Under the pieces are notes generated by a model. That model saw nothing but the letters and a program-made list of their open reading frames with translations, searched no databases and had not been told where the DNA came from. 64,000 nt of DNA from positions 248,001 through 312,000 of the forward strand of contig NZ_CP085725.1 of assembly GCF_036840915.1 (NCBI RefSeq). The letters run 5' to 3'. Positions 41,264 to 50,565 of this stretch are shown piece after piece. The translations under genes were made by a program, and so were the position numbers. Source of the DNA: Flavobacterium hankyongi. GTDB lineage: Bacteria > Bacteroidota > Bacteroidia > Flavobacteriales > Flavobacteriaceae. Position 1 is the stretch's first letter. Every line of letters begins with the position of its first letter.

Positions 41264-42844
41264 ATGAATAAGACCTTGTTTCGTTTTGTGGTTGTTTTAA
41301 TGACAATTGCCCTTTTGGGTATCATTGCTGTACAAGGATATTTAATAAACGCATCTTTTAAAAATAAAGAGGAACAATTTAAGTATCAAGTAAAACAAGT
41401 TGTAGCAAATGTTGCAAAAAGTGTTGAAGAACAAGAGACATATACTTTTTTAAGTAGATTTAATCAGTTAAAAGATAGTATTGGTAAGACGCCACAAAGA
41501 AGTGAGTTGATGAAGTTTTTTTATGTTGAAAAAAATGAATTAACAAACGAAACAATAATTTATTCAAGCAGTATAATTCCAGAAGATTATTCGGTATCTG
41601 CTTCGTTCTTTGATAAAAATAATGATTCGACAAGAATTAAAAATTATGTAGCAAAGCGCGTTACAGAAGTTTATAATCAAAATATTGTAAATTCAGATGT
41701 AAGTAGTAATGTTATTCCTTCTGAGAAAATAACAAAAACAGGTGTTGTAGATGTTTTGGACAAGGCAACATTTCAAATTAATTTTAAGGATATTGCTGCA
41801 ACGAGATCTATTACCCAAAGAGTATCACCAGAGCAGCTTAAAAATTTTTTTGAAAAGGAATTGCGAGAGTATGGTATAAAGACTCCTTTTGAATTCGGAA
41901 TTTACAGTAATGGTTTAGCTACCAAAGTAAAATCTGAAAATTTCAAATACGATAAAAAGACCACTTTTGATACGCCAATTTTTACAGATAATGATGGTGT
42001 TAGTAAATATCAGTTACTAGTTTCGTTTCCTAAGAAGAAATCATTTTTAATTTCTGACTTAATTGGAATTGCAACATTAGCTTTCTTGTTTACAGCAATC
42101 ATCATAGTAGCTTATTACACAGCTTTAAATCAGTTAAATAAACAACGTCATATTTCTGAAATTAAGACAGATTTTATTAACAATATGACACATGAGTTTA
42201 AAACTCCAATTGCAACTATAAATTTGGCTCTTGATGCTATAAAAAACCCTAAAATCATTGATGATAAAGAAAAAGTGTTTCGTTATCTTCAAATGATTAA
42301 AGACGAAAATAAACGTATGCATGCTCAAGTTGAGAACGTTTTACGAATTTCTAAACTAGAAAGAAGAGAGCTTGACATAAAGAAAGAATCGTGTAACATG
42401 CACGATATAATCGAAGAAGCTGTAGAGCACGTGAGTTTGATAATAGAGGATAGAGAAGGAACAATCAACGTCGATTTAAAAGCAGTAAAAACAACAGTTC
42501 TATTAAATGATGTTCACTTTACAAATGTATTGGTAAACATTTTAGAGAACGCAATAAAGTATTCTCCAGAAAAACCAGTAATTAATGTAACATCAGAAAA
42601 CATTAAAAACTTTATTGTTATTAAAGTTAAGGATCAAGGTCAGGGAATAAGTAAAGCAGCACAAAAGAAAATATTTGATAAGTTTTATCGCGAGCATACA
42701 GGTGATATTCACAATGTAAAAGGACACGGACTCGGATTAGCTTATGTGAAAAGAATAGTAGACGACCATCATGGCGAAGTAATGGTCGAGAGTGAAAAAG
42801 GAAAAGGAAGTACATTTATAATCAAACTACCATTAATTTATTAA
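41264..42844 (+). CDS. Sensor histidine kinase of a two-component system
   Basis: A 526-aa membrane kinase. It has a helix at about 7-29, an extracytoplasmic sensor region 30-260 without a recognised domain, a second helix at about 263-286, and a HisKA domain with phosphoacceptor His310 in MTHEFKTPIAT. The ATPase domain shows the N-box NILENAIKYS, DQGQGIS and GHGLGLAYVK. It pairs with the OmpR-type regulator 3 bases downstream. The signal is unknown. The start is at 41264, where the signal-anchor begins. Confidence 0.94.
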   Translation: MNKTLFRFVVVLMTIALLGIIAVQGYLINASFKNKEEQFKYQVKQVVANVAKSVEEQETYTFLSRFNQLKDSIGKTPQRSELMKFFYVEKNELTNETIIYSSSIIPEDYSVSASFFDKNNDSTRIKNYVAKRVTEVYNQNIVNSDVSSNVIPSEKITKTGVVDVLDKATFQINFKDIAATRSITQRVSPEQLKNFFEKELREYGIKTPFEFGIYSNGLATKVKSENFKYDKKTTFDTPIFTDNDGVSKYQLLVSFPKKKSFLISDLIGIATLAFLFTAIIIVAYYTALNQLNKQRHISEIKTDFINNMTHEFKTPIATINLALDAIKNPKIIDDKEKVFRYLQMIKDENKRMHAQVENVLRISKLERRELDIKKESCNMHDIIEEAVEHVSLIIEDREGTINVDLKAVKTTVLLNDVHFTNVLVNILENAIKYSPEKPVINVTSENIKNFIVIKVKDQGQGISKAAQKKIFDKFYREHTGDIHNVKGHGLGLAYVKRIVDDHHGEVMVESEKGKGSTFIIKLPLIY

Positions 42845-42847
42845 ATT

Positions 42848-43549
42848 ATGGATACAAGCAAAAAAATATTACTAGTAGAAGATGATCCAAACTTTGGAGC
42901 GATTCTTCGTGACTATTTGTCTATGAATGATTTCGAAGTTGTTCTTGCCAAAAATGGTATGGAAGGTTTCGAAAAATTTAAAAAAGATAACTACGATTTG
43001 TGTATTCTTGATGTAATGATGCCTTATAAAGACGGATTTACATTGGCAAAAGAAATTAGAGAAAAGAACAAAGAGGTGCCTCTTATCTTTTTAACGGCAA
43101 AAACAATGAAAGAAGATGTTTTAAAAGGATACAAAGTTGGAGCCGATGACTATTTAAACAAACCATTTGATTCAGAAGTTTTATTGATGAAGATTAAAGC
43201 AATCATTCAAAGAAAAGCATCTGAAATTAAAGCTGATGTTGCAAAATTTGAATTTGAAATTGGTAAGTTCCAATTGAATTCAAAACTTCGTTTCTTGACA
43301 TTCCCTGGTGATGAACCAATAAAATTGTCTCCAAAAGAAAACGAATTGCTTAAAATGTTAGCATTACATGAAAATGATTTGATGCCAAGAGAATTAGCAC
43401 TTACCAAAATTTGGAGAGATGATAATTATTTCACTTCAAGAAGTATGGACGTGTATATTGCAAAACTTCGTAAATACCTTAAATCTGATGAGAATGTTGA
43501 AATTTTAAACATTCATGGAGAAGGCTTTAGATTGGTTGTGAAAAAATAA
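42848..43549 (+). CDS. OmpR/PhoB-family response regulator
   Basis: A 233-aa regulator: receiver domain with LLVEDDPNFG, phosphoacceptor Asp55 in LCILDVMMP and NKPFD, then a winged-helix DNA-binding domain (LSPKENELLKMLALHEN, SRSMDVYIAKLRKYL, NIHGEGFRLVV). It is encoded 3 bases after its presumed kinase. Target genes are not visible. The RprX/RprY pair of Bacteroides has the same architecture, but orthology cannot be shown here. Confidence 0.94.
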   Translation: MDTSKKILLVEDDPNFGAILRDYLSMNDFEVVLAKNGMEGFEKFKKDNYDLCILDVMMPYKDGFTLAKEIREKNKEVPLIFLTAKTMKEDVLKGYKVGADDYLNKPFDSEVLLMKIKAIIQRKASEIKADVAKFEFEIGKFQLNSKLRFLTFPGDEPIKLSPKENELLKMLALHENDLMPRELALTKIWRDDNYFTSRSMDVYIAKLRKYLKSDENVEILNIHGEGFRLVVKK

Positions 43550-43563
43550 CAAAGCTCAATAGT

Positions 43564-43593
43564 AAAAAATCCCAGTAATTGCTGGGATTTTTT
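43564..43593. terminator. Bidirectional terminator after the two-component genes
   Basis: AAAAAATCCCAG (43564-43575) and CTGGGATTTTTT (43582-43593), 6-base loop, between convergent genes. Confidence 0.9.
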
Positions 43594-43595
43594 AT

Positions 43596-44324
43596 TTATT
43601 CTAACAACATTGCAAAACAAACTTTCTCATCTTTACTAACGGTAAAGTGTGATTGACTTTCATTACTATTAATTGAGATTTTGTCATTCCAATTCAATTC
43701 ACGAAGAAAATTCATTTCAAAGACTTTTATTTGGCTTTTAAGAATCGTTTTGGGAGGAATTGTGTCTAAACACCACTCAAGGTATTTTGTATTGTTAGCG
43801 TGGTTTACAATATCTAAATCAGACAAAAGAACCTTTCTTTCACAAACAAAATTTACATCTTCACTAATGTTAATTCTAGAAAAAGATTTTGAAGTCGCTT
43901 TCCATTCGGGGAATTTTTCAAAATGTACGTGAGGTAAAGCTAAAGGTTCAGATTTACGAAGTTGTGTGTTAAAAACTGCCCAGTACGTTGTTGCTCCAGC
44001 AATTTTAACATCATTCAAATACATTTCTATATTACGAATCGATTTATTTCCTTCAAGACTTTCGATCCATGTTTTTACAACTACTTTATCTAACCATTTT
44101 GGTAATGAATCAATCTCAACTCTAATTCTGCTTAAAACCCATGCCTGATGATGTTCTTGCATGTCATTAAAACTTAGTCCGCCTAGTATCGAATGTTCAG
44201 CTGCTGTGAGTTGAAGCAAATTAGACAAATCAACATACTTCAAGTATCCGTTAGGAGCACATTGTGTAAAATTTATTTCCCATTCATGAGAATAAATAGA
44301 GGTGAAGTTTTCTGAAATAGGCAT
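43596..44324 (-). CDS. Acyl-ACP thioesterase (FatA/FatB-like, hot-dog fold)
   Basis: A 242-aa protein with two hot-dog domains. The first half begins with the conserved Tyr/His region and EHHQAWVLSRIRVEI. The second half shows SDLDIVNHANNTKYLEWCLDTIP, the Asn/His-containing block of acyl-ACP thioesterases. It releases fatty acids from ACP; chain length cannot be predicted. It is separated by 7 bases from miaA upstream. Confidence 0.88.
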   Translation of the reverse strand: MPISENFTSIYSHEWEINFTQCAPNGYLKYVDLSNLLQLTAAEHSILGGLSFNDMQEHHQAWVLSRIRVEIDSLPKWLDKVVVKTWIESLEGNKSIRNIEMYLNDVKIAGATTYWAVFNTQLRKSEPLALPHVHFEKFPEWKATSKSFSRINISEDVNFVCERKVLLSDLDIVNHANNTKYLEWCLDTIPPKTILKSQIKVFEMNFLRELNWNDKISINSNESQSHFTVSKDEKVCFAMLLE

Positions 44325-44331
44325 TTGAATA

Positions 44332-45261
44332 TTATGAATTATGAATTGTTGTTTCTATTATATTTATTATTTGCGATATATCGTTTTGATAATCAAACCA
44401 CTTTGTGTTCTCAGTTCTTTTAAACCATGTCATTTGTCGTTTAGCAAAGCGGCGAGTATTGGTTTTTATTTGTTCGATAGCTTCGTCAAGAGAAATTTTT
44501 TCGTCAAAATAATCGAATAATTCGCGATAACCAACAGTTTGTAAAGCGTTTAGTTGTTTGTTAGGATATAGAGCTTTGGCTTCTTCTAAAAGTCCTTCTG
44601 CCATCATTATATCGACACGCTTGTTAATACGATCATATATAACTTCTCTGTCAGCTTCTAAACCAATAATGATAGGAGTGAAGTCACGCTGATTTTTTCT
44701 TTTACCAATAAAACTAGAATATGGTTTTCCTGTTCCTAAACAAACTTCTACAAAACGTTTCATACGCTGTGGGTTTTGTAAAGTCTGCGGATTTTCAGTT
44801 TCTATTTTTGAATAATATTCAGGATCAAGTTTCTTTAAGTTTTCTTGTAGAAATTCGATACCCAATTCGTCGTACTTTGTATTGATTTCTTCTCTAATTT
44901 TTAAATCGATTTCAGGGAAATCATCAAAGCCTTTTAGTATAGCATCTACATATAATCCTGAACCACCAACCATTATTTGGATATTATTTTTCTGAAATAA
45001 TTCATCCAATTTTTGCAAGGCTTCTGCTTCAAAATCACCTACCGAATAATTTTCAAAAATCGATTTGTTTTGAATAAATTGATGTGGTGCCGAAGCTAAT
45101 TCACGCAAGTTAGGAACAGCAGTTCCTATTGACATTTCTTTAAAAAACTGACGACTGTCACAAGAAAGAATTTCACAACCAAAATGTTGTGCCAACTTTA
45201 TGCTTAAAGCTGTTTTACCAATGGCGGTTGGGCCTATTATTGTGATTAAAAAGTTAGTCAT
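44332..45261 (-). CDS. miaA: tRNA dimethylallyltransferase MiaA
   Basis: Adds the isopentenyl group to A37 of tRNAs reading U-starting codons. The 309-aa protein has the P-loop GPTAIGKTALS, CDSRQF, VGGSGLYVDAIL and the C-terminal TVGYRELFDYF and NTRRFAKRQMTWFKR blocks. Its start overlaps the stop of the upstream channel gene by 8 bases. Confidence 0.96.
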   Translation of the reverse strand: MTNFLITIIGPTAIGKTALSIKLAQHFGCEILSCDSRQFFKEMSIGTAVPNLRELASAPHQFIQNKSIFENYSVGDFEAEALQKLDELFQKNNIQIMVGGSGLYVDAILKGFDDFPEIDLKIREEINTKYDELGIEFLQENLKKLDPEYYSKIETENPQTLQNPQRMKRFVEVCLGTGKPYSSFIGKRKNQRDFTPIIIGLEADREVIYDRINKRVDIMMAEGLLEEAKALYPNKQLNALQTVGYRELFDYFDEKISLDEAIEQIKTNTRRFAKRQMTWFKRTENTKWFDYQNDISQIINIIETTIHNS

Positions 45262-46093
45262 TACTTAATTTTTGGCCACAAAGGTGGCAAAATTTTGATT
45301 CTTCATTGTACACAATTGAAGTACAAGAAGGACAAATTCTTTTTTTAGAATTATTGATTTGATTTTTCTTAGCTGAAGCAAATTCGGCAGTTACAATACC
45401 TGTTGGCACGGCTATAATTCCATAACCCATAATCATGATACACGATGCTATTATTTGACCTAAAGTTGTAACGGGTGCAATATCTCCATAACCAACGGTA
45501 GTTAAGGTTACGATACACCAATAAATACTTACAGGAATACTTGTAAAACCGCTTTCTTTTCCTTCCACAACATACATTATTGCTCCTAATAAAATAGATA
45601 CTATGAGAACAAAGTAGACGAATACTATAATTTTTGTTCTGCTTGCTTTTATAGCGAGTTTAAGTTGAGATTCTTGTCCCGTAAAATGTACCAAATTTAG
45701 TATTCCAAATAGCCTTAAAAGTCGCAAAGCCCTTATAACAGATAACATTCGAGAACCTGGAATGATAAAAGATAGATACATGGGAAGTATTGAAATAAAA
45801 TCTACAATACCATAGAAACTGAAAATATAGTTTAAAGGTTTTTTGTTACTTATAATTCTTAAAAAATATTCAATTGTAAAAAAAATAGTAATTATCCATT
45901 CAGAAATAATAATAAAGCTATGGTACTTTGCATCTAACTGTTCAACTGATTCTAACATCACTAGCAGAACACTTAATAAGATAACGCCTAGTAATATTAG
46001 ATCAAAAAGTCTTCCAGCAAATGTATTAGAACCATAAATGATAATATAGATTTGTTGTTTGAGGATGTCATATTTACTTTTGAGCTCTCTCAT
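45254..46093 (-). CDS. Voltage-gated-like potassium channel with C-terminal zinc ribbon
   Basis: A 279-aa six-helix ion channel. A voltage-sensor-like S4 has Arg at 115, 121, 124 and 127 (RMLSVIRALRLLRLFGIL). The pore helix is followed by the selectivity filter TVGYGD (199-204). After S6 comes a short cytoplasmic tail ending in a zinc-ribbon-like motif, CPSC (254-257) and CHLC (269-272). The ribbon is an unusual addition to a Kv-type channel. Selectivity for potassium follows from the filter. Start at MRELKSKYD, 46093. Confidence 0.9.
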   Translation of the reverse strand: MRELKSKYDILKQQIYIIIYGSNTFAGRLFDLILLGVILLSVLLVMLESVEQLDAKYHSFIIISEWIITIFFTIEYFLRIISNKKPLNYIFSFYGIVDFISILPMYLSFIIPGSRMLSVIRALRLLRLFGILNLVHFTGQESQLKLAIKASRTKIIVFVYFVLIVSILLGAIMYVVEGKESGFTSIPVSIYWCIVTLTTVGYGDIAPVTTLGQIIASCIMIMGYGIIAVPTGIVTAEFASAKKNQINNSKKRICPSCTSIVYNEESKFCHLCGQKLSND

Positions 46094-46110
46094 TTTATAA
46101 AATAAAGTTG

Positions 46111-47472
46111 TTAAAACTTTATGATTTTGTGTACTCTACGTTTGTTAATGTAATTCTGAATGATATTACGTGTATCTCTATTGCTTTGCATAGGGATAAT
46201 GATGTTTTTTAGAATTTCGATATTGTTTATCTGATGATTTAGATCATAAAAACAATAACCTTTGTAAATCCCATTTTCTAATAAAACAGCACTTCGTTCG
46301 TTTGTACTCCTTCCTTTATCAACAATTACCATATTCTGATTATTGAATTGGTGATTAGTAATGAAGTTTTCTACACGAATGTTGTATTCTTCAGGACTTT
46401 CTTTTCCTACACAAGCACCGTTGCATTGTTTTAAATCATATTGAAAACATCCTTTTTTAGTTTCATATAATCCATTAACCTTTTGACATAATTGATGTTT
46501 TTCGGTAATTTTAAACAAAGCATTTTTGCCTTCTTGAGATGTTGAAAAAGAAGTGATTTCTTTTTTTCTACCATCTGCTTTTAAAACTTTTAGTGCCAAG
46601 TAACCTTTGTCATCTTTTTCAGCATACAAAGCCCAAGGGAATATTGTTTTTCGTTGTGAGCGATTATAAATGGGCTTATTAACTTTAATTTCTTCGCTTT
46701 CTTTTAATAAAGCGACAAGCTCACTTCCCGTTTCTTCAAATGTAACTGCGTAAGCATCTCGTTGTATTTTTTTGCTCTTGTTTGATGTACCAGTAAAGTG
46801 TTGGTTAACTCGTTTTTTTATGTTTTTGCTTTTGCCAATGTAAATCAAGTCACCTTTTTCATTGTGAATGTAATAAATACCAGTTTTGGCTGGTAATGAT
46901 TCTACAATGTCTAATAATTTAGGAGACATTCCCGATTTAATCTCGGTTTTAATAAAACTCTTAACTATTTCTTTTTCTAAGTCTTTAGCCAAAAGCATTT
47001 TGAAAAGCTTTACTGTGGCTGTTGCATCACCACTGGCTCTGTGTCTGTCGGCAACTGGGATTCCTAAGTTTCTGACTAATTTTCCTAAGCTGTATGAAGG
47101 CTGATCTGGAATGAGTTTTTTTGAAAGTTCAACTGTACAAAGTGTTGGTTTTTGAAAAGTATATCCAAGTCGTTTAAATTCTGTTCGTATTACACGATAA
47201 TCAAATGATGCATTATGTGCAACGATTATACAACCTTCAGTTATTTCTATGATTCGTTTGGCAACTTCAAAAAATTTAGGAGCAGAACGTAGCATAGCAT
47301 TGTTTATTCCAGTTAGCTTTACTACAAATGGCTGAATAGGTATTTCTGGATTAACTAAACTGATAAATTGGTCTACAATTTCTTGACCATCAAATTTATA
47401 GATGGCTATCTCAGTAATTCCTTCTTCATTGTACTGTCCTCCAGTAGTTTCTATATCAAGTATTGCGTACAT
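46111..47472 (-). CDS. DEDDh exonuclease fused to a UvrC-like GIY-YIG nuclease
   Basis: A 453-aa nuclease fusion. The N-terminal exonuclease, like Pol III epsilon, shows ILDIETTG, HNASFDYRV and the late HRASGDA with His and Asp (DEDDh). From about residue 195 comes a GIY-YIG domain (GIYYIHNEKGDLIYIGKSKNIKKRVNQHF) as in UvrC and Cho, followed by a Cys-bearing segment (CFQYDLKQCNGACVG) also seen in UvrC. Such fusions occur across Bacteroidota. A role in nucleotide excision or other repair is inferred. Confidence 0.88.
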   Translation of the reverse strand: MYAILDIETTGGQYNEEGITEIAIYKFDGQEIVDQFISLVNPEIPIQPFVVKLTGINNAMLRSAPKFFEVAKRIIEITEGCIIVAHNASFDYRVIRTEFKRLGYTFQKPTLCTVELSKKLIPDQPSYSLGKLVRNLGIPVADRHRASGDATATVKLFKMLLAKDLEKEIVKSFIKTEIKSGMSPKLLDIVESLPAKTGIYYIHNEKGDLIYIGKSKNIKKRVNQHFTGTSNKSKKIQRDAYAVTFEETGSELVALLKESEEIKVNKPIYNRSQRKTIFPWALYAEKDDKGYLALKVLKADGRKKEITSFSTSQEGKNALFKITEKHQLCQKVNGLYETKKGCFQYDLKQCNGACVGKESPEEYNIRVENFITNHQFNNQNMVIVDKGRSTNERSAVLLENGIYKGYCFYDLNHQINNIEILKNIIIPMQSNRDTRNIIQNYINKRRVHKIIKF

Positions 47473-47546
47473 TTTTACTATAAACTATAAGCTCGGGCTT
47501 AGTGTTTTTATTAAAAGTTAGCTAAAAGTGTAAAGTGTCTTTTACG

Positions 47547-48209
47547 TTAGCGACCACCAAATATACTACTTCCAACTCTAATCATCGTACTCCCACACTC
47601 AATTGCTAATTTATAATCGCTACTCATTCCCATAGAAAGTGTATTTAGTTGGCAATTGTGAGTATTTAGTTGTGAATATTTATCGAATAATGATTTAAGA
47701 TGTGTAAATTCTTTCCTAATTTGGTCTTTATTTTCTGTAAAACTAGCCATTCCCATTAAGCCCGTTATTTTAACATTCGTTAAAGAGTCGTCATTTTGAA
47801 CAAATTGAAAAATCTCATCAAGTTCTACTTCATTTAAACCAAATTTTGTTTCTTCTTCTGCGATATAAACTTGTAACAAAACATTAATGTGTTTACGCCA
47901 TTTTATTGCTAAACGATTAATTTCTTTAAGCAACTTTAAACTATCCACACCATGAATTAGTTTAACATAAGGAACCATATATTTAACCTTATTGCTTTGT
48001 ACATGTCCAATCATATGCCATTCAATATCCTTAGGCATTTGCTGCCATTTTTCGGTCATTTCCTGGATTTTGTTTTCACCAAAAATACGTTGGCCAACAT
48101 TATAAGCTTCCATCAAATCACTAACAGGTTTGGTTTTGGAAACTGCCACCAATGTTACTTGTTCAGGAAGTGTAGATTTTATGTTATTAAGGTTTTCTTG
48201 AATTGACAT
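47547..48209 (-). CDS. YggS-family pyridoxal-phosphate homeostasis protein
   Basis: A 220-aa single-domain TIM barrel that binds PLP. It shows VAVSKTKP with the PLP lysine, FGENKIQEM, EWHMIGHVQSNKVKYM, VQVYIAEEETKFG-like sequence, GLMGMA and LSMGMSSDYKLAIECGSTMIRVGSSIFG. Just before LSMGMS there is a small in-frame duplication (QLNTHNCQLNT). Family members control free PLP and amino-acid pools. It lies 1 base from the upstream acyltransferase gene. Confidence 0.93.
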   Translation of the reverse strand: MSIQENLNNIKSTLPEQVTLVAVSKTKPVSDLMEAYNVGQRIFGENKIQEMTEKWQQMPKDIEWHMIGHVQSNKVKYMVPYVKLIHGVDSLKLLKEINRLAIKWRKHINVLLQVYIAEEETKFGLNEVELDEIFQFVQNDDSLTNVKITGLMGMASFTENKDQIRKEFTHLKSLFDKYSQLNTHNCQLNTLSMGMSSDYKLAIECGSTMIRVGSSIFGGR

Positions 48210-48210
48210 T

Positions 48211-49266
48211 TTAATAAGTCTTTAGTTTTAAAAATTTCTTTTCAAAATAATGATAAGAAATGTATGAAATTGATATTGTAAAGATAAAAACGGCAAAGTT
48301 AAATATTACAATCGAATATGTTTCTGAAACCAATTTATTAATGTTAGTCTTAAAAAAAATAAAACCAACAAGTTGGAATACAATAACATGATACATGTAA
48401 ATACCATATGAAATTTCTCCAAGTTTAATTAAAATTTTATTCTCTAATAGTTTTACAGGTTTTAATGATAAAAAGTAAATACTCATTGGAAAACTTATCA
48501 TACATATAAAGTTATATATACTTCTGTCGAAAGAATTCTTGAAAAAATCTGTAAAGAAAATTGAAATAGATAAAATATAAAAGATGTAACCAATAAGAGG
48601 GTTTGTTTTTGATGTATCAATTTTAATTGAATAATAGGCTATTATTCCACTAAATGAAAAATAAAAGAAATACATTCCGTATTTGATTAAAACTTCACTT
48701 AATGTGCCAAAATGAAAGAGAATAAAATAAAAAATAGTGAAAATTACTAGAAACAGTAAACTGCTTTTAGCTTTTAGGCGATAAATTACAGGAGCTATAA
48801 AAATATAAAATTGTTCTTCGATTCCTATTGACCATAAAATCTCAATAATCCCTCCAGGTGCATATGTTGCTAAAATGTTCGGAAAAAAAGTAAATCCTAA
48901 TAGCAATGCTATGCTTAAGTTGTATTCAGTTCCATGTGTAAAACCAAATCTTGGCGCAATAAGATGATAAAAAAGAAGTCCAATTATAAGAACTAGATAG
49001 TATAGAGGTAAGATCCTTAAAATTCTTCTCAGATAGAATTTTTTCAAATTGATTTCATCTTTTTCTTTTTCAATAAAAAGGTTTCTTATAATCAAAAATC
49101 CACTCAAGCAAAAAAAAGCAAAAACGGCTTCAGTTCCTCTATGAAAAATAGGTAAGTCATTGTAATGAGGAAAACCCCTATTCATACAATATTCGGGAAT
49201 GTGAAAAAGAACAACTAATGAAGCTAAAAAGAATCGAATTGCAGTTAGATTTGGTAAGTTCTTCAT
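48211..49266 (-). CDS. Acyltransferase family 3 membrane protein
   Basis: A 351-aa integral membrane protein with about ten helices. Features of acyltransferase 3 (OafA-like) are the N-terminal NLTAIRFFLASLVVLFHIPEY with His in the first helix, LSGFLIIRNLF, the FYLRRILRILPLYYLVL Arg-rich block, and WSIGIEEQFYIF. It probably O-acetylates a surface sugar; the acceptor is unknown. Codon use is rather AT-rich, and it is inserted between yggS and DUF1015, two ordinary housekeeping genes. Confidence 0.9.
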   Translation of the reverse strand: MKNLPNLTAIRFFLASLVVLFHIPEYCMNRGFPHYNDLPIFHRGTEAVFAFFCLSGFLIIRNLFIEKEKDEINLKKFYLRRILRILPLYYLVLIIGLLFYHLIAPRFGFTHGTEYNLSIALLLGFTFFPNILATYAPGGIIEILWSIGIEEQFYIFIAPVIYRLKAKSSLLFLVIFTIFYFILFHFGTLSEVLIKYGMYFFYFSFSGIIAYYSIKIDTSKTNPLIGYIFYILSISIFFTDFFKNSFDRSIYNFICMISFPMSIYFLSLKPVKLLENKILIKLGEISYGIYMYHVIVFQLVGFIFFKTNINKLVSETYSIVIFNFAVFIFTISISYISYHYFEKKFLKLKTY

Positions 49267-49275
49267 TTGTGAAAA

Positions 49276-50499
49276 TTACAATTCATAAACTAAAAGTCCA
49301 CTTCTAAACTTAGGTTCTATATAAGTACTTTTAGGAGGCATGATAAGATTATTGTCTGCTAAAAGTTTTATTTCATTGATGTCTGATGGATAAAGCATGA
49401 AGCCAACTTCAAATTCGCCTTCATCTATCATTTCTTTCATGTGTAGAATGGCTTGTTTGCCTGGTATGTAATCAATACGTTCATCATTACGCAAGTCTTC
49501 TAAACCTAAAATAGGGTGAAGCACATTATCGTATAAAATTTGGGCATCGAGATTCTCTAAAATACCTTTTATTTTTTCTTTGTGTTTGTATTCAAGTGCA
49601 TAAAAACGTCCGTCAAGATACATTCCAAACTCATATTTATGTTTAGGTTGCCATAACTCTCGCTTTTTATCTTTTATGACAAAATTTTCAGCAATTTGTT
49701 TTATGAAATCATCTTTACTGTGGCCGTTTAAGTCACGAACTACACGATTGAATTCGTATATTTTTACATTACTTTCAGCAATTAAAAAGCTCATAAAGTA
49801 ATTCAAATTAGTATTGCCAGTTGATTTGTTTTGTTCATACAACATTTCTGCAGATGCAGAACGATGATGACCATCTGCAATGTATAAATTAGGGATACTT
49901 TCGAAATGTTCGACTAATAAATTAATTTCGGTTTGAGTATCAATTTTCCAAAGCGTGTGTTTTTCTTTTGTAGTAGTTGAAAACTCGTAAATGGGTTTAT
50001 TGCTTTTGTGTAAGGTAATAAATGTATTAATTTCAGTACTATCAGGATAGGTGATTAAAACTGGTTCAGTATTAAAACCTGTTTGGTGCAAGTAATCTTT
50101 AAATAACTCAACTCGATATTGCAGTGTATCTTCGTGTTTTTTGATAATATTGTTTTGGTAATCTTCTATTGAAGTTCCTGCTATAATTCCAGTAAAAGTA
50201 TTGGTTTTGGTTTGTATTTCGTACAAGTAAAATATTGGCTTATCTTCTTGGATTAGAATATTCTCCCTTTTGAAATCATTGTATTTATGGGTAACTCCTT
50301 TAAAACGTTTATCGATTGTAATTTTTTGCGAATTCGTAAAGGTGTAAGCCGGATTAATTACATGCAAAAATGAATAAGGATTAAAATTAAGCCAAGCCGC
50401 TAATTCGGTTGGGGTATAATCATCGTACATTCTACAAGTAACTAACGCTACCTTGTCGGGCGCAGGACGAACTGCTTTAAAAGGAATTATTTTTGCCAT
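49276..50499 (-). CDS. DUF1015 family protein
   Basis: A 407-aa soluble protein. It begins AKIIPFKAVRPAPDKVALV and contains HVINPAYTF, the IADGHHRSASAEML motif typical of DUF1015, and GKQAILHMKEMID near the end. The family (sometimes called SerC-associated) is often near serine biosynthesis genes in this phylum; its reaction is not established. No serC or serA is in this window. The leader upstream carries a quasi-palindromic repeat at 50510-50562. Confidence 0.88.
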   Translation of the reverse strand: MAKIIPFKAVRPAPDKVALVTCRMYDDYTPTELAAWLNFNPYSFLHVINPAYTFTNSQKITIDKRFKGVTHKYNDFKRENILIQEDKPIFYLYEIQTKTNTFTGIIAGTSIEDYQNNIIKKHEDTLQYRVELFKDYLHQTGFNTEPVLITYPDSTEINTFITLHKSNKPIYEFSTTTKEKHTLWKIDTQTEINLLVEHFESIPNLYIADGHHRSASAEMLYEQNKSTGNTNLNYFMSFLIAESNVKIYEFNRVVRDLNGHSKDDFIKQIAENFVIKDKKRELWQPKHKYEFGMYLDGRFYALEYKHKEKIKGILENLDAQILYDNVLHPILGLEDLRNDERIDYIPGKQAILHMKEMIDEGEFEVGFMLYPSDINEIKLLADNNLIMPPKSTYIEPKFRSGLLVYEL

Positions 50500-50509
50500 T
50501 TATTAGTTT

Positions 50510-50562
50510 ACAGTTTCAGTCACAGCAGACGTTTTTGGAAACTGTGACTGAAAACTGTGACT
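50510..50562. repeat. Quasi-palindrome with internal direct repeat
   Basis: ACAGTTTCAGTCACAG (50510-50525) is nearly the reverse complement of CTGTGACTGAAAACTGT (50542-50558). AAACTGTGACT occurs twice (50539-50549 and 50552-50562). It fills most of the 66-base gap between the 3-hydroxyacyl-CoA dehydrogenase and DUF1015 genes. No T tract follows, so a simple terminator is less likely. Confidence 0.65.
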
Positions 50563-50565
50563 TTA

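Noticed and set aside
48211-49266. Acyltransferase gene as part of a horizontally acquired polysaccharide island
   Set aside because: Only one such gene is present and its neighbours are housekeeping genes; AT-rich composition is expected for a membrane protein in this genome.
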